A DNA stretch of 64,000 nt from Mangrovitalea sediminis (GCF_002514725.1 NZ_NTLB01000001.1:1116001-1180000); one strand, 5' to 3'; positions 45,009 to 56,857 are shown, counted from the first letter of the stretch. Made by a program: numbers and translations. The notes: a model not told the origin generated them from the letters alone.

Positions 45009-45512
45009 TCAGGCGCGGATCTTGTGCTGTTTCTCCAGCTTCTTCTTGATGCGGTTGCGTTTCAGGGGACTCAGGTAGTCCACGAACAGCTTGCCGTTGA
45101 GGTGATCCAACTCATGCTGGATACACACGGCAAGAAGCCCCTCGGCCTCCATTTCGAAAGGTTTGCCGTCACGATCCAGGGCCTTGACCCGAACATGCTC
45201 GATACGCACCACGCTTTCATAGAAGCCGGGCACGGACAGGCAACCTTCCTGCATCTCCATCTCCTCACCTTCGAGGACTTCCACTTCGGGATTGATGAAG
45301 ACCAGCGGTTGGTCGTGATCTTCAGAAACGTCGATGACCACAATGCGTTTGTGTACGTTGACCTGGGTTGCGGCAAGGCCGATACCCGGAGCTTCGTACA
45401 TGGTTTCGAACATATCGTCGATCAGCTTACGGATGCTGTCATCCACGGTTTCCACCGGTTTGGCGACAGTGCGCAGGCGCGGATCGGGAAATTCCAGAAT
45501 TTCGAGTATCAT
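45009..45512 (-). CDS. def: Peptide deformylase
   Basis: This iron/zinc hydrolase removes the formyl group from nascent proteins. The 167-residue protein has all three motifs: [17 protein letters not shown] with metal ligand Cys91, and QHELDHLNG with His133, the catalytic Glu134 and His137. The length is standard. It is divergent from the LysM gene. Confidence 0.98.
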   Translation of the reverse strand: MILEILEFPDPRLRTVAKPVETVDDSIRKLIDDMFETMYEAPGIGLAATQVNVHKRIVVIDVSEDHDQPLVFINPEVEVLEGEEMEMQEGCLSVPGFYESVVRIEHVRVKALDRDGKPFEMEAEGLLAVCIQHELDHLNGKLFVDYLSPLKRNRIKKKLEKQHKIRA

Positions 45513-45795
45513 AGGACGGCAATAACGCTCGTTTGTTAAACCTTGGTCTATTATCTCTCAATAAGCACTTTGAGTACAAACTGACCACCCCGTCGCGGAA
45601 TCGTGACAGGGATATCGTCTTGGGCGTAAATCAGGCATCGCAAATTACGCGAGTTCTTCTATAGTTAGACGGAAGGACCCGGAAATCCGGACGGAACAAC
45701 CGGGAAGAACCGCCGATCTGCGGCTGCATGCGACGGCCTGCCAGCCGGGTAAAACCGTTCGAACAATCATGCTATAGGCATCAAGGATCCAGACA
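45513..45795. other. def-lysM divergent intergenic region
   Basis: This 283-bp gap should contain both promoters. I see no strong -35/-10 pair, small gene or repeat in it. Confidence 0.4.
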
Positions 45796-46827
45796 ATGAG
45801 GAAACTGCTGTATTTGGTGGCTGCCCTGTCGTTGCTGTTTTCGCAACTCGTAATGGCGGCCGGTCCCGAATTCCGCAAGGACATGCCGCAACATTACACG
45901 GTGGTCAAGGGCGACACGCTGTGGGGCATTTCATCCCGCTTCCTGAAGAACCCCTGGTACTGGCCCGAAATATGGCACGCCAACCCGCAGATCAACGACC
46001 CGAACCTGATCTACCCGGGCGACGAGTTGGCGCTGGTTTACATCAACGGTAAACCGATGCTGACCAAGGTGAAGAACGGTAGCAACTCGGGCGTTATCAA
46101 GCTGTCACCGAAAATTCGTTCGACGCCGCTGGAAACCCCGGTGCCGACCATTCCGTTGGAAGATATCCAGGGCTTCCTATCCGGTACCCGTATCGTCGCA
46201 AAGGATGTTCTGGAAAAGGCGCCTTATGTCCTGCAGGGTGAGGATGGCCGCATTGCGAGTGGTGCCGGCGATATCGTCTATGCCCGCGGTGACGGCAAAG
46301 GCCAGAAGGTATTCGGCGTTTACCGGGAGGGTAAGGCGTACTACGACCCCATTACCCACGAATTCCTCGGCCTTGAAGCCAAGTCCCTCGGCCAGGGCAA
46401 GGTCACTGCCGTCAATGGCCAGGTCATGACGTTGTTCCTGCAGAAGAGCAACGAGGAAGTGATGGCGGGTGATCGCCTGTTGCCGACCGAGGACAAGCCG
46501 ATTCGCCCGAACTTCCAACCGAGCGCGCCGGATACCGACATCCACGGCTATATGATTTCTGTATTGAATGGCGTTTCCCAGATTGGCCAATATGATGTTG
46601 TGGTCCTCAATAAGGGCAAACGCGATGGCCTGAAAGTCGGCAATGTGCTGGCGGTGTTCAAGAAAGGCCAGATTACGCGGGATCCCTATACCAAGGAGCT
46701 GGTACAGCTGCCTTCCGAACGTGCGGGCCTGCTGATGGTGTTCCGCACCTTCGACAAGGTGAGCTACGGTCTCGTGTTGCAGGCTACACGCCCGCTTTCT
46801 GTCGGGGATGAAGTGCGTAATCCCTGA
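45796..46827 (+). CDS. Exported LysM peptidoglycan-binding protein
   Basis: This 343-residue protein has a signal peptide (LLYLVAALSLLFSQLVMAA, cleavage near residue 21-22) and one LysM domain at about 33-82 (HYTVVKGDTLWGISSRFL, then YPGDELALVY). The remaining 260 residues form the conserved C-terminal region seen in pseudomonad homologues next to dprA; its fold is not recognised here. It probably sits in the periplasm bound to peptidoglycan. The def-LysM-dprA-tsaC-hemF-aroE order is conserved in related genera. A terminator follows. Confidence 0.92.
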   Translation: MRKLLYLVAALSLLFSQLVMAAGPEFRKDMPQHYTVVKGDTLWGISSRFLKNPWYWPEIWHANPQINDPNLIYPGDELALVYINGKPMLTKVKNGSNSGVIKLSPKIRSTPLETPVPTIPLEDIQGFLSGTRIVAKDVLEKAPYVLQGEDGRIASGAGDIVYARGDGKGQKVFGVYREGKAYYDPITHEFLGLEAKSLGQGKVTAVNGQVMTLFLQKSNEEVMAGDRLLPTEDKPIRPNFQPSAPDTDIHGYMISVLNGVSQIGQYDVVVLNKGKRDGLKVGNVLAVFKKGQITRDPYTKELVQLPSERAGLLMVFRTFDKVSYGLVLQATRPLSVGDEVRNP

Positions 46828-46844
46828 TCCTTCGTGATCGTTGA

Positions 46845-46866
46845 AAAGGGGCCGAAAGGCCCCTTT
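46845..46866 (+). terminator. Terminator after the LysM gene
   Basis: A 9-bp stem AAAGGGGCC/GGCCCCTTT is closed by a GAAA tetraloop and followed by CTTGTTTCC. It lies 17 bp after the stop codon and separates the LysM gene from dprA. Confidence 0.82.
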
Positions 46867-47019
46867 CTTGTTTCCGTCTTGTTTCCTTTTCGAAGTGAGC
46901 CTTTTGCTGAGAGGCTGACGGAACGGCGCGGAGAGGCCGGTGGGCCCCGGTCTTGACTCTCCCGTCCAGCCTCGTATCCTGCCGAATTCACGAATCACCG
47001 CTCTACAAGGATGTTAACG

Positions 47020-48150
47020 ATGACGGCAATGACGCCGGACCGCCGTGACTGGCTGGCACTCTCCCTATTGCCCGGTATGGGGCCGACCCGCTGGCAGCGC
47101 ATTCTGGACCTTGATGGGGATCCCCGGCTCCTGCTTGATGCGTCGCAGGTATCGGGACGTGGCCTACGCCTGCCAGAACCTACCCGTGAGGCCCTTGATG
47201 CCTGGTGGAACGGAAAAGTGGGTAACCGTTTCTACCGCCGGGTCGTCCAGGTGGCCGCTACGGTCGAGCGCCTCGGTATCGAGTTGATCGACTGGGCGGC
47301 ACCAGACTACCCGACGGCGTTGCGGGCCATTCATGGGCCGCCGCCCCTGCTCTACCTGCGGGGGCGACGTGAGGCGCTGGCGGCACGGCAGGTTGCCATC
47401 GTGGGAAGCCGCAATGCCACCCGTGAAGGGCTGGACAACGCCACCCGCTTTGCGGCTGAACTGGCCCGCCTGGGATTTGCGGTGACCAGCGGCCTGGCGC
47501 TGGGAATCGACGCTGCCGCCCACCGGGGCGCGGTCGAAGCGGGAGGTACGACCATTGCTGTACTGGCCACCGGGGTCGATGAGATCTATCCGCGTCAGCA
47601 CTGTCATCTTGCTGCTGCGCTGTGCCAGCAGGGTGCCCTGGTCTCGGAAATGCCGCCGGGGACACCTCCCCGAGCCCCGCATTTCCCTCGCCGAAACCGG
47701 ATCATCACGGGTCTCAGTTGCGGCGTGCTCGTTGTGGAAGCCAGTCTGCGCAGCGGTTCCCTCATCTCGGCACGCCATGCCCTCGAGCAGGGGCGCGACG
47801 TCTTTGCTGTTCCCGGCTCCATTCACAACCCCCAGGCCAGAGGCTGCAATCAGCTATTGCGACAGGGCGCGCGGCTGGTGGAGTCGGTGCAGGATATTGT
47901 GGAGGAGTTGCCCGGGTGGGAAGCGCCGAGCCAACCTCCGGGCCGTGCGACACTATCGTCGCCTCCCAACTGCGACCTGTCGCCCGACGAGGCCTTGGTG
48001 CTTGGTGCCAGCGGCTTTTCACCCAGCAGTTCCGACGAGCTTTGCGAACGTACCGGCTTGAGTGCGGAGCGGCTGCTGCAGGCGGTGCTGATGCTGGAGA
48101 TGCAGGGGCTGCTGGCCACGGTACCGGGAGGCTATCAACGTATCTCCTGA
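47020..48150 (+). CDS. dprA: DNA-processing protein DprA
   Basis: DprA binds incoming single-stranded DNA during natural transformation and loads RecA. The 376-residue protein has an N-terminal SAM-like domain (LALSLLPGMG), the Rossmann core (VAIVGSRNATREG, FAVTSGLALGIDAAAHRGA, ATGVDEIYP, FPRRNRIITGLS, SLRSGSLISARHALEQGRDVF split over two strands) and a C-terminal winged-helix domain. ATG 47020 is preferred because AAGGA lies about 8 nt upstream; ATG 47011 adds three residues. No competence genes are adjacent. Confidence 0.96.
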   Translation: MTAMTPDRRDWLALSLLPGMGPTRWQRILDLDGDPRLLLDASQVSGRGLRLPEPTREALDAWWNGKVGNRFYRRVVQVAATVERLGIELIDWAAPDYPTALRAIHGPPPLLYLRGRREALAARQVAIVGSRNATREGLDNATRFAAELARLGFAVTSGLALGIDAAAHRGAVEAGGTTIAVLATGVDEIYPRQHCHLAAALCQQGALVSEMPPGTPPRAPHFPRRNRIITGLSCGVLVVEASLRSGSLISARHALEQGRDVFAVPGSIHNPQARGCNQLLRQGARLVESVQDIVEELPGWEAPSQPPGRATLSSPPNCDLSPDEALVLGASGFSPSSSDELCERTGLSAERLLQAVLMLEMQGLLATVPGGYQRIS

Positions 48151-48236
48151 TGCCGGCCGGTGCTTTGCTACGCCCCTTTCTTTATGATCTGACGTAGAAT
48201 ATTCGCCCTGCAGTCATTCCGTAGCTGGGAGAGATA

Positions 48237-50624
<2,388 letters not shown>

Positions 50625-50728
50625 TGTCATGACGATAAGCTGAAAGGTTCCGGATGCGACCTGATCCCTGTCGGGATTTGAACTATGCTTGATCCGGAAA
50701 CCCTTCCGTCAGCATATCGGCGTATCTC

Positions 50729-51508
50729 ATGGATATATTGACTCTGGTTGGCCTGTTGGCCGGCGTATCCGTTGTCACGCTGGCCATCATGGCCGGCTCC
50801 AGTCTACTCACCTTTCTCAACTGGCCCAGCGTTGCCATCGTGCTATGTGGCACCTTTGCGGTCACGCTGATCAAGTATCGTCTCAGCTCGGTTCTGGACG
50901 CGTTTCGCCTTGCCCTTCGCACCGTATTTCTGGAGCGCACCGAACATCCCATGGAGCTGATCCGTCAGGTGGGAGAACTGGCCCAACAGGTTCGCAAGGA
51001 AGGGATTCTCGGGCTGGAAAACTACAACAGCAGCAATGCCTTTTTGCAGAAGGGCATCAATCTCTGCGTTGACGGCCATCCTCCGGAGTTTATCGAAGAG
51101 GCCCTGCTGGAGGACATGCAGCAGGCGATGGAGCGTTATGAAATGGCGGAGCGGGTGTTCCGCGGTATCGGCGATGCCGCGCCGGCGCTGGGTATGCTCG
51201 GTACCCTGGTTGGCCTGGTGCAGATGCTCAACAACATGAAGGACCCGGGCTCTATCGGTCCGGCCATGGCGGTGGCCCTGCTCACCACATTCTACGGCGC
51301 CTTTATCGCCCAGCTCATTGCCCTGCCCCTGGCGGACAAGTTGCAGCACAAGACCATGGACGAGCAGCGCAATATGGCCCTGATCGTGACCAGCCTGCAG
51401 AACATCATGAAAGGCCAGAACCCGCGGGTCATGACTGAACTCCTGACGGCCTACCTGACTCCCGAGCAGCGCCAGCAGCTGTCCAAGCAGCCGAAGCGCG
51501 AGAGCTGA
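50729..51508 (+). CDS. pomA: Flagellar motor stator protein PomA/MotA
   Basis: This 259-residue member of the MotA/TolQ/ExbB family has four membrane helices, two at each end (MDILTLVGLLAGVSVVTLAI; LGMLGTLVGLVQML). A cytoplasmic loop rich in charged residues (PMELIRQVGELAQQVRKEG) contacts the rotor. The size and C-terminal pattern are closer to sodium-type PomA than to the ~295-residue proton MotA of E. coli, but ion choice is inference. It is paired with pomB 10 bp downstream. Confidence 0.9.
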   Translation: MDILTLVGLLAGVSVVTLAIMAGSSLLTFLNWPSVAIVLCGTFAVTLIKYRLSSVLDAFRLALRTVFLERTEHPMELIRQVGELAQQVRKEGILGLENYNSSNAFLQKGINLCVDGHPPEFIEEALLEDMQQAMERYEMAERVFRGIGDAAPALGMLGTLVGLVQMLNNMKDPGSIGPAMAVALLTTFYGAFIAQLIALPLADKLQHKTMDEQRNMALIVTSLQNIMKGQNPRVMTELLTAYLTPEQRQQLSKQPKRES

Positions 51509-51518
51509 AGGGACGCGT

Positions 51519-52367
51519 ATGCCGCCGCTGCAACGCAAAGCACGCAAGGAGCCGGCCGGTGCACCGAGCTGGATGGTCACCTTTGCTGACCTGATGACCT
51601 TGCTGCTGACGTTCTTCATCCTGCTGTTGTCGTTTTCCAAAATGGACGTCAATAAATACAAGGCGATGGTGGCCTCCATGGCATCTGCCTTCGGCAGCGG
51701 CAAGCAGGTGGTTACGCTGGTGGTCAATCAACCTGCGCCTTCGCTGTCGCCCCCCTCGTCCCAGGCTGTACCCACTCCGGACGCGCCGAAAAAGCCTCAG
51801 GTGCCCGAGTTTTTACCCGATAGCGCCACCGCTGCGCCGCAGACCAATATCGTGCCGAAGGGGATCGAGCAGTTGGCCAAGACCCTGGTCAGCGGTCTAC
51901 AGACCCAGATTGCGGAGAAAGAGATCAGCGTCAGTTACAACAGTCAGAAGGTGGTTGTCCGCTTTGCAGAAGATGCGACTTTCCCCTCTGGTAGCGCGGA
52001 ACTGAAGCCGGCAATGGTGCCGATTATCGACAAGGTGGTCTCGGTGTTGGCTCGATGCAGCGGCAATATCGTGGTGGCGGGTTACACGGATAACCAGCCG
52101 ATCCTGAGCAACCGCTATCGTTCCAACTGGGACCTGTCGGCGGCACGGGCGGTTTCGGTAGTCCATGAGCTGGTGCTCAACCGCAAGATAGATGCCGAGC
52201 GTGTCACCGCCGCCGGCCACGCCGAAACCCACCCGCTGGCGCCGAATACCACGCCGGAGAACCGGGCGCTCAACCGGCGCGTCGAGATCAATATTGACCA
52301 CCCCAAGTGTGAACCCGAGTCTCCCAGGCGCGTCCTGGATTTCAGTGTTGGGAAACCCGGCGGCTGA
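51519..52367 (+). CDS. pomB: Flagellar motor stator protein PomB/MotB
   Basis: The 282-residue peptidoglycan-anchored stator partner has a short basic N-terminus and then one membrane helix TFADLMTLLLTFFILLLSF, in which Asp24 is the ion-carrying carboxylate. A proline-rich linker follows, then a C-terminal OmpA-like domain with the peptidoglycan-binding motif NWDLSAARA preceded by GYTDNQP. Its position next to pomA confirms the role. Confidence 0.93.
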   Translation: MPPLQRKARKEPAGAPSWMVTFADLMTLLLTFFILLLSFSKMDVNKYKAMVASMASAFGSGKQVVTLVVNQPAPSLSPPSSQAVPTPDAPKKPQVPEFLPDSATAAPQTNIVPKGIEQLAKTLVSGLQTQIAEKEISVSYNSQKVVVRFAEDATFPSGSAELKPAMVPIIDKVVSVLARCSGNIVVAGYTDNQPILSNRYRSNWDLSAARAVSVVHELVLNRKIDAERVTAAGHAETHPLAPNTTPENRALNRRVEINIDHPKCEPESPRRVLDFSVGKPGG

Positions 52368-52527
52368 AGGTATTGCGAAGCCTTCAGGGCTGTTTGCATG
52401 GCTTCCTGCGGTTCCTTATAAAAATCAGGAAGTAACACATGCTTAACGGATATAACGGCGCCTGCTGAAAGCCCGTATACTGTCGCGCTCGACATGCGCT
52501 GAAAGATAAAGATAGTGAGGTAATGAC

Positions 52528-52833
52528 GTGAGCGGCCCGGATAAACCCAAAGTCCTTGATGAGGAATGGAGCGACGAGCGGATCCAGGGGTTCCTGTTCC
52601 TGTCACCCTACGACAAGTCGATCGACCCCGATTATCACGTGCTGATCCGGGCCTATCAGGCCATGCGGGCTGATGATTTTCGCCGCTTCCTGGTTTTCTT
52701 TGCTGAAGCCGGGCGTAACATCAACGCTGTCGACGGCTTTGGCCAGACGTTGCTCGATCGCGTCTCCCAGCACCGCAAGGGCACGGAGTATGCCCAGGCC
52801 CTGCGCGATTTTGGTGCACAGGACGCCGCATAA
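52528..52833 (+). CDS. PA4642-family small protein
   Basis: This 101-residue cytoplasmic protein matches a pseudomonad family named after PA4642. The conserved blocks are LDEEWSDERIQGFL, DPDYHVLIRAYQAMRADDF and an ankyrin-like DGFGQTLLDRVSQHRKGTEY. No enzymatic motif is visible and the function is unknown. It starts at GTG 52528 with GAGG 9 nt upstream. It converges with hsp20 across 63 bp. Confidence 0.85.
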   Translation: MSGPDKPKVLDEEWSDERIQGFLFLSPYDKSIDPDYHVLIRAYQAMRADDFRRFLVFFAEAGRNINAVDGFGQTLLDRVSQHRKGTEYAQALRDFGAQDAA

Positions 52834-52896
52834 GGCGACACCCGACCTTGCCGGTCAGGCATCGCCCCAACATCTCCAAACGGCGTTGCCGGTATC

Positions 52897-53352
52897 TTAG
52901 TTGACCTGGACTTCAATCGACTTCGGCTTCGCCTTCTCCGATTTTTCCAGTGTCACCTTCAGCATGCCGTCCTTGTAGTCAGCTTGGATGCTATCCTCAT
53001 TGACGTTGTCCGGCAGCGAGAAGCTGCGGGCAAAGGTACCGTAGAAGCGCTCGACGCGGTGGTGCTTACGGTCCTTGTCCTCTTTCTCGCTATGGCGTTC
53101 GCCCTGAATCAACAGTACGCCGTCATTGACAGTGACTTTGACGTCCTTGCGATCGATGCCGGGCAGTTCTGCGGAAATGACATAGGCTGTCGGCGTTTCT
53201 GCGATGTCGACCGCCGGCGACCAGTCGGTCCTGCGCATCAGGTCGCGGGTTTCGCGGTCATTGCCCAGGCGCGGGAACCCGGCTCCCCGGCTATAGCGAT
53301 CCAGCATTTCTTCCAATTCGGCAAACGGATTCCAACGGGTCAGGTTAGCCAT
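52897..53352 (-). CDS. Small heat-shock protein Hsp20
   Basis: This 151-residue ATP-independent chaperone has an alpha-crystallin domain from about W44 to K142, including ISAELPGIDRKDVKVTV and the A-x3-G-x-L pattern ADYKDGMLKV. The C-terminal I-x-V anchor (IEV, 146-148) mediates oligomer assembly. The start ATG 53352 has a strong AGGAGGT 8 nt upstream. A sigma-32-type promoter lies about 120 bp upstream, so heat induction is expected. Confidence 0.95.
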   Translation of the reverse strand: MANLTRWNPFAELEEMLDRYSRGAGFPRLGNDRETRDLMRRTDWSPAVDIAETPTAYVISAELPGIDRKDVKVTVNDGVLLIQGERHSEKEDKDRKHHRVERFYGTFARSFSLPDNVNEDSIQADYKDGMLKVTLEKSEKAKPKSIEVQVN

Positions 53353-53472
53353 GGATAACACCTCCTCTTAACGAATCTGCAATCGTCGTTGCGTGAACAG
53401 TTGCTCGGATAACAGCTTCGTCAGGGTCAGCGAGCGGCGCCTTCTCGAATCACCCTAACTTTGCAGAATCAG

Positions 53473-53501
53473 TAAATAGGTTCGAGCAGGCGCTTTTCAA
53501 G
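53473..53501 (-). promoter_or_regulatory. Sigma-32 heat-shock promoter of hsp20
   Basis: On the minus strand a perfect CTTGAAA (53501-53495) is followed after 14 nt by CCTATTTA (53480-53473), close to the sigma-32 -10 CCCCATNT. The leader before the ATG would be about 110 nt. Confidence 0.75.
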
Positions 53502-53544
53502 CGTCAGGCAGGTGGACTTGAATGAAATTTGATCTGGGACAGGG

Positions 53545-54081
53545 TTAGCCGGCGCTGAGATACTCGTCTTTAAGGCGCACGTAATTCGCTGCGGTGTAGG
53601 TGAAGAATTGCTTCTCCTCGTCACTGAGCGCGCGCGCCTGGCGACAAGGGGCGCCGACGTACAGGTAGCCGCTTTCGAGACGTTTGCCGGGCGGTACCAG
53701 GCAACCGGCGCCGATGATGACTTCGTCCTCGACCACGGCGCCGTCCATGACCATGGCGCCCATGCCGACCAGGATACGGCTGCCCAGGGTGGCGCCATGC
53801 AGCACCGCCCTGTGGCCGACAGTGACATCGTCGCCCAGCGTCAGAGGCCAGCCGTCCGGATTGAAGGGGCCGGCGTGGGTGATGTGCAGGACGGAGCCAT
53901 CCTGAATACTGCAGCGCTGGCCGATGCGGATACGGTGCATGTCGCCGCGGATGGTCGTCATCGGCCACACCGAACAATCGTCACCCAGGACCACATCGCC
54001 GATTACGGTGGCGCAGGGATCTATCCAGACCCGCGCACCGAAATCTGGCGTGATACCCTTGTGAGAACGTATCTTAGCCAT
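53545..54081 (-). CDS. Gamma-class carbonic anhydrase family protein
   Basis: This 178-residue left-handed beta-helix protein is of the YrdA/PaaY/CaiE type. The three candidate zinc ligands are His66 (LHITH), His90 and His95 (VGHRAVLHG). The loop carrying the acidic catalytic residues of archaeal Cam is short, as in most bacterial homologues, so activity as a true carbonic anhydrase is uncertain. ATG 54081 with AAGGA about 8 nt upstream is chosen over an upstream ATG-less extension to 54168. It is divergent from prlC. Confidence 0.9.
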   Translation of the reverse strand: MAKIRSHKGITPDFGARVWIDPCATVIGDVVLGDDCSVWPMTTIRGDMHRIRIGQRCSIQDGSVLHITHAGPFNPDGWPLTLGDDVTVGHRAVLHGATLGSRILVGMGAMVMDGAVVEDEVIIGAGCLVPPGKRLESGYLYVGAPCRQARALSDEEKQFFTYTAANYVRLKDEYLSAG

Positions 54082-54177
54082 CACATAGTCCTTAATTGGT
54101 TTTTTGCGGAGCCCTGACGGGCGTATTACGGTTTTCATCAGTCTTTTTGCGATTGGCCAGACGAACACGGGGAATTC

Positions 54178-56226
54178 ATGAACAATCCGCTGTTAGCGCA
54201 GGACCTGTTACCACGCTTCGAGCATATCCGTACCGAGCATATCGAGCCAGCGATAGACCAGATTCTCAGCGACAACCGGGCGCAGATCAACGCCCTGTCC
54301 GCGCTGGAGGCTCCCACCTGGGAGACGTTGGCGATGCCTATGCAGGCGCTGTCGGACCGGCTCAACAACGCTTGGTCGATCGTTTCCCACCTGAATACGG
54401 TGAAGAACTCGGAAGCATTGCGCGAGGTCTATAAACGTTGCCTGGCGCGTCTGACCGAATATGAAACCGAACTCGGCCAGAACGTTGCGTTGAACGAGGC
54501 GTTCCGGAAACTGGCCGAGAGCGACGCCTTTGCGCAACTTGACGAGGCGCAGCGCAAGTCCATTGAGAATACCCTGCGGGACTTCCATCTGGGCGGTGTC
54601 GATCTGCCGCCTGCAGAGAAGGAAACCTATGCCGGCCTGTCCCGCGAGCTGGCCGAGCTGAGCAGCCGGTTCAGCGACAATGTTCTGGACGCGACCCAGC
54701 ACTGGTTTCGTCATATCGAAAATGTCGATGAACTCAGTGGGCTGCCCCAATCGGCCCTGGATGGCGCCCGCCAGGCAGCGCGGCAGCGCGATCTCGACGG
54801 CTATGTGATCACATTGGATTTTCCCAGTTACTTCCCGGTGCTGACCTACTGCGATAATCGCGAGCTGCGCCGCGAAGTCTACGAGGCTTACCTGACCCGA
54901 GCCTCCGACCTGGGGCCGGATGCCGGCCGTTGGGACAATACGCCGATCATGACGGAAATCCTCAAGCGCCGGCATGCCCTGGCGCAGCTGCTGGGTTTCG
55001 ACAACTACGCAGAGCGCTCCCTGGCGACCAAGATGGCGCGCAGTGTGCCGGAAGTTCTGCAGTTTCTGGAGGAGCTGGCGGTTCGCTCCAAGCCGGTGGC
55101 CGATCGCGAGTTTGCCGAGCTGACCCACTTCGCCCGCGAGCACTATGGCGTGGATCGCCTTGAGGCTTGGGACGTGGGCTACTACAGCGAGAAGCAGCGC
55201 CAGGACCTGTTCAATATCTCGCCCGAGACCCTGCGTCCCTGGTTTCCGGTCGAGCGTGTCATCCAGGGGTTGTTCGCGACAGCGGAGAAACTGTTCGGCA
55301 TCCGTGTCGAGCCGGCTTCCGATGTCGAAACCTGGGATCCCGACGTCCGTCCCTATCGCATCCGTCGCGACGGCGAAACCATCGCCTGGTTCTATCTCGA
55401 TCCCTATGCCCGCCAGGGCAAGCGCGGGGGCGCCTGGATGGCGGACTGTCGCGTAAGATGGCGGCGTCAGGACGGCAGCCTGCAGTTGCCGGTGGCTTTC
55501 CTGGTCTGTAATTTCACGACGCCGGTGGATGGGCAGCCGGCATTGATGACCCACGACGAGGTCACCACGCTGTTCCATGAGTTCGGCCACGGCCTGCACC
55601 ACATGCTGACCCAGGTCGAGGTGAGCGACGTCTCCGGTATCAACGGTGTTGCCTGGGATGCCGTGGAACTGCCCAGCCAGTTCCTGGAGAACTGGTGCTG
55701 GCAGCCGGAATCGCTGGCATTGATTTCCGGCCATTACGAAACCGGGGAGCCATTGCCAGTGGACCTGTTGGAGCGTATGTTGGCGGCGCGCAACTACCAG
55801 TCCGGTATGCAGATGGTGCGGCAACTGGAATTTGCCCTGTTCGATTTCCGCATGCATGCGGAATTCGACCCGGAAAATCCGGTGAGCCCACTGGAAGTGC
55901 TGCACAAGGTCCGGGAGCAGGTGGCAGTGATCCAGGCGCCACCGTTCAACCGTTTCCCCAACAGCTTCTCGCATATCTTTGCCGGTGGCTATTCGGCAGG
56001 TTACTACAGCTACAAGTGGGCTGAAGTGCTGGCGGCGGATGCGTTTTCCCTGTTCGAGGAAAAAGGCGTGTTCGATGCAGAAACCGGACGAGCCTTCCTG
56101 CACGAGATCCTCGAAAAGGGCGGCTCGCGCGATCCCATGGCGCTGTTCGTCGGTTTCCGCGGTCGCGAACCGCAGGTTGACGCACTGTTGCTGCAAGCGG
56201 GAATCGGCGAGATCGCCGAGACCTGA
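54178..56226 (+). CDS. prlC: Oligopeptidase A (M3 metallopeptidase)
   Basis: The 682-residue cytoplasmic zinc peptidase degrades signal peptides and short peptides. The metal site HEFGHGLHH (HExxH) lies near residue 467, preceded by LMTHDEVTTLF and followed by the third ligand region PSQFLENW. The length is close to E. coli OpdA (680). A 662-codon frame is open on the opposite strand, but it has no gene features. Confidence 0.97.
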   Translation: MNNPLLAQDLLPRFEHIRTEHIEPAIDQILSDNRAQINALSALEAPTWETLAMPMQALSDRLNNAWSIVSHLNTVKNSEALREVYKRCLARLTEYETELGQNVALNEAFRKLAESDAFAQLDEAQRKSIENTLRDFHLGGVDLPPAEKETYAGLSRELAELSSRFSDNVLDATQHWFRHIENVDELSGLPQSALDGARQAARQRDLDGYVITLDFPSYFPVLTYCDNRELRREVYEAYLTRASDLGPDAGRWDNTPIMTEILKRRHALAQLLGFDNYAERSLATKMARSVPEVLQFLEELAVRSKPVADREFAELTHFAREHYGVDRLEAWDVGYYSEKQRQDLFNISPETLRPWFPVERVIQGLFATAEKLFGIRVEPASDVETWDPDVRPYRIRRDGETIAWFYLDPYARQGKRGGAWMADCRVRWRRQDGSLQLPVAFLVCNFTTPVDGQPALMTHDEVTTLFHEFGHGLHHMLTQVEVSDVSGINGVAWDAVELPSQFLENWCWQPESLALISGHYETGEPLPVDLLERMLAARNYQSGMQMVRQLEFALFDFRMHAEFDPENPVSPLEVLHKVREQVAVIQAPPFNRFPNSFSHIFAGGYSAGYYSYKWAEVLAADAFSLFEEKGVFDAETGRAFLHEILEKGGSRDPMALFVGFRGREPQVDALLLQAGIGEIAET

Positions 56227-56295
56227 TCATGGTTGCCGATGCTGGCGGGAGGCCCGCTGGCGTCGGCGGCAACGACGCAAGTTGAGGTGGTGGTC

Positions 56296-56550
56296 ATGCA
56301 GACCCAGAAACGCTTTATAGCCGGTGCGGTTTGTCCGCGCTGTGCGGAAATGGACCGCATCGTTACCTACAGCACTGACGAGGGGCAGTTCCGCGAATGT
56401 GTCAGTTGCGGCTTCAAAGACAAGCTGCAGGATGAGCCTGCGGCGCCCGTCGCCGAGCTGGAAACCCGGGTCAGTCGGGTGGAAAAACCCCAACAGGATC
56501 CGGACATCCAGCCGTTACGCTTCTTCAAGAAACCGCCGACCAAGCACTGA
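56296..56550 (+). CDS. yheV: YheV-family zinc-ribbon protein
   Basis: This 84-residue protein of the YheV/DUF2387 family has two CxxC knuckles, C13-P-R-C16 and C35-V-S-C38, forming a probable zinc ribbon. The C-terminus LRFFKKP is typical. Homologues often follow prlC in pseudomonads. ATG 56296 with GAGGTGG upstream is preferred to the ATG 56233 start, which adds a non-conserved hydrophobic stretch. The function is unknown. Confidence 0.9.
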   Translation: MQTQKRFIAGAVCPRCAEMDRIVTYSTDEGQFRECVSCGFKDKLQDEPAAPVAELETRVSRVEKPQQDPDIQPLRFFKKPPTKH

Positions 56551-56578
56551 GTCTCTGCTTGATAGGGGCCCCTGTCGT

Positions 56579-56857
56579 CTACCAGTGAATGGGGGCCTTG
56601 CGCAGGTTTTTCACATAGCGCTTGTTCAGGGTCCGCAGGATGGGCGCGAACAGGAAGAAGACGCTGCCGATGATGAACAGCCAAGTGGCGGGGATATGCC
56701 AGGAATCCTTCAGGAACATGATGCTGCCGATCAGGAATAGAATGGCTGAGATATAGTCGTTGATGATGTGAAGCCATTCGAAGCGTTCGTGGATCCTCTT
56801 CTCCGCTTCGAAGACTTCGCGATCAATCTCCTGTGCGATCGTGATTTCCTCGGGCAT
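56579..56857 (-). CDS. YrhK-family membrane protein
   Basis: This 92-residue protein has an acidic N-terminal helix (REVFEAEKRIHERFEW) followed by two membrane segments, INDYISAILFLIGSIMFL and WLFIIGSVFFLFAPILR. The duplicated GSxxF pattern and the helix spacing match the YrhK domain. The start ATG 56857 has AAAGGAG about 7 nt upstream; the open frame to 56986 runs into the DUF1653 gene. It lies 32 bp after that gene and may be the last member of the recCBD transcript. The function is unknown. Confidence 0.85.
   Translation of the reverse strand: MPEEITIAQEIDREVFEAEKRIHERFEWLHIINDYISAILFLIGSIMFLKDSWHIPATWLFIIGSVFFLFAPILRTLNKRYVKNLRKAPIHW

Noticed and set aside
53545-54168. Extended N-terminus of the gamma carbonic anhydrase (start at 54168)
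   Set aside because: The added 29 residues precede a clear AAGGA-ATG at 54081 where the family begins.
54208-56196. 662-codon open frame antisense to prlC
   Set aside because: It mirrors the whole of prlC, has a Gln/His/Arg-rich composition with no motif, and arises from the third-position bias of a GC-rich gene.
56551-56578. Palindrome AGGGGCCCCT between yheV and the YrhK gene as a terminator
   Set aside because: The perfect palindrome leaves no loop and no T-tract follows on either strand.
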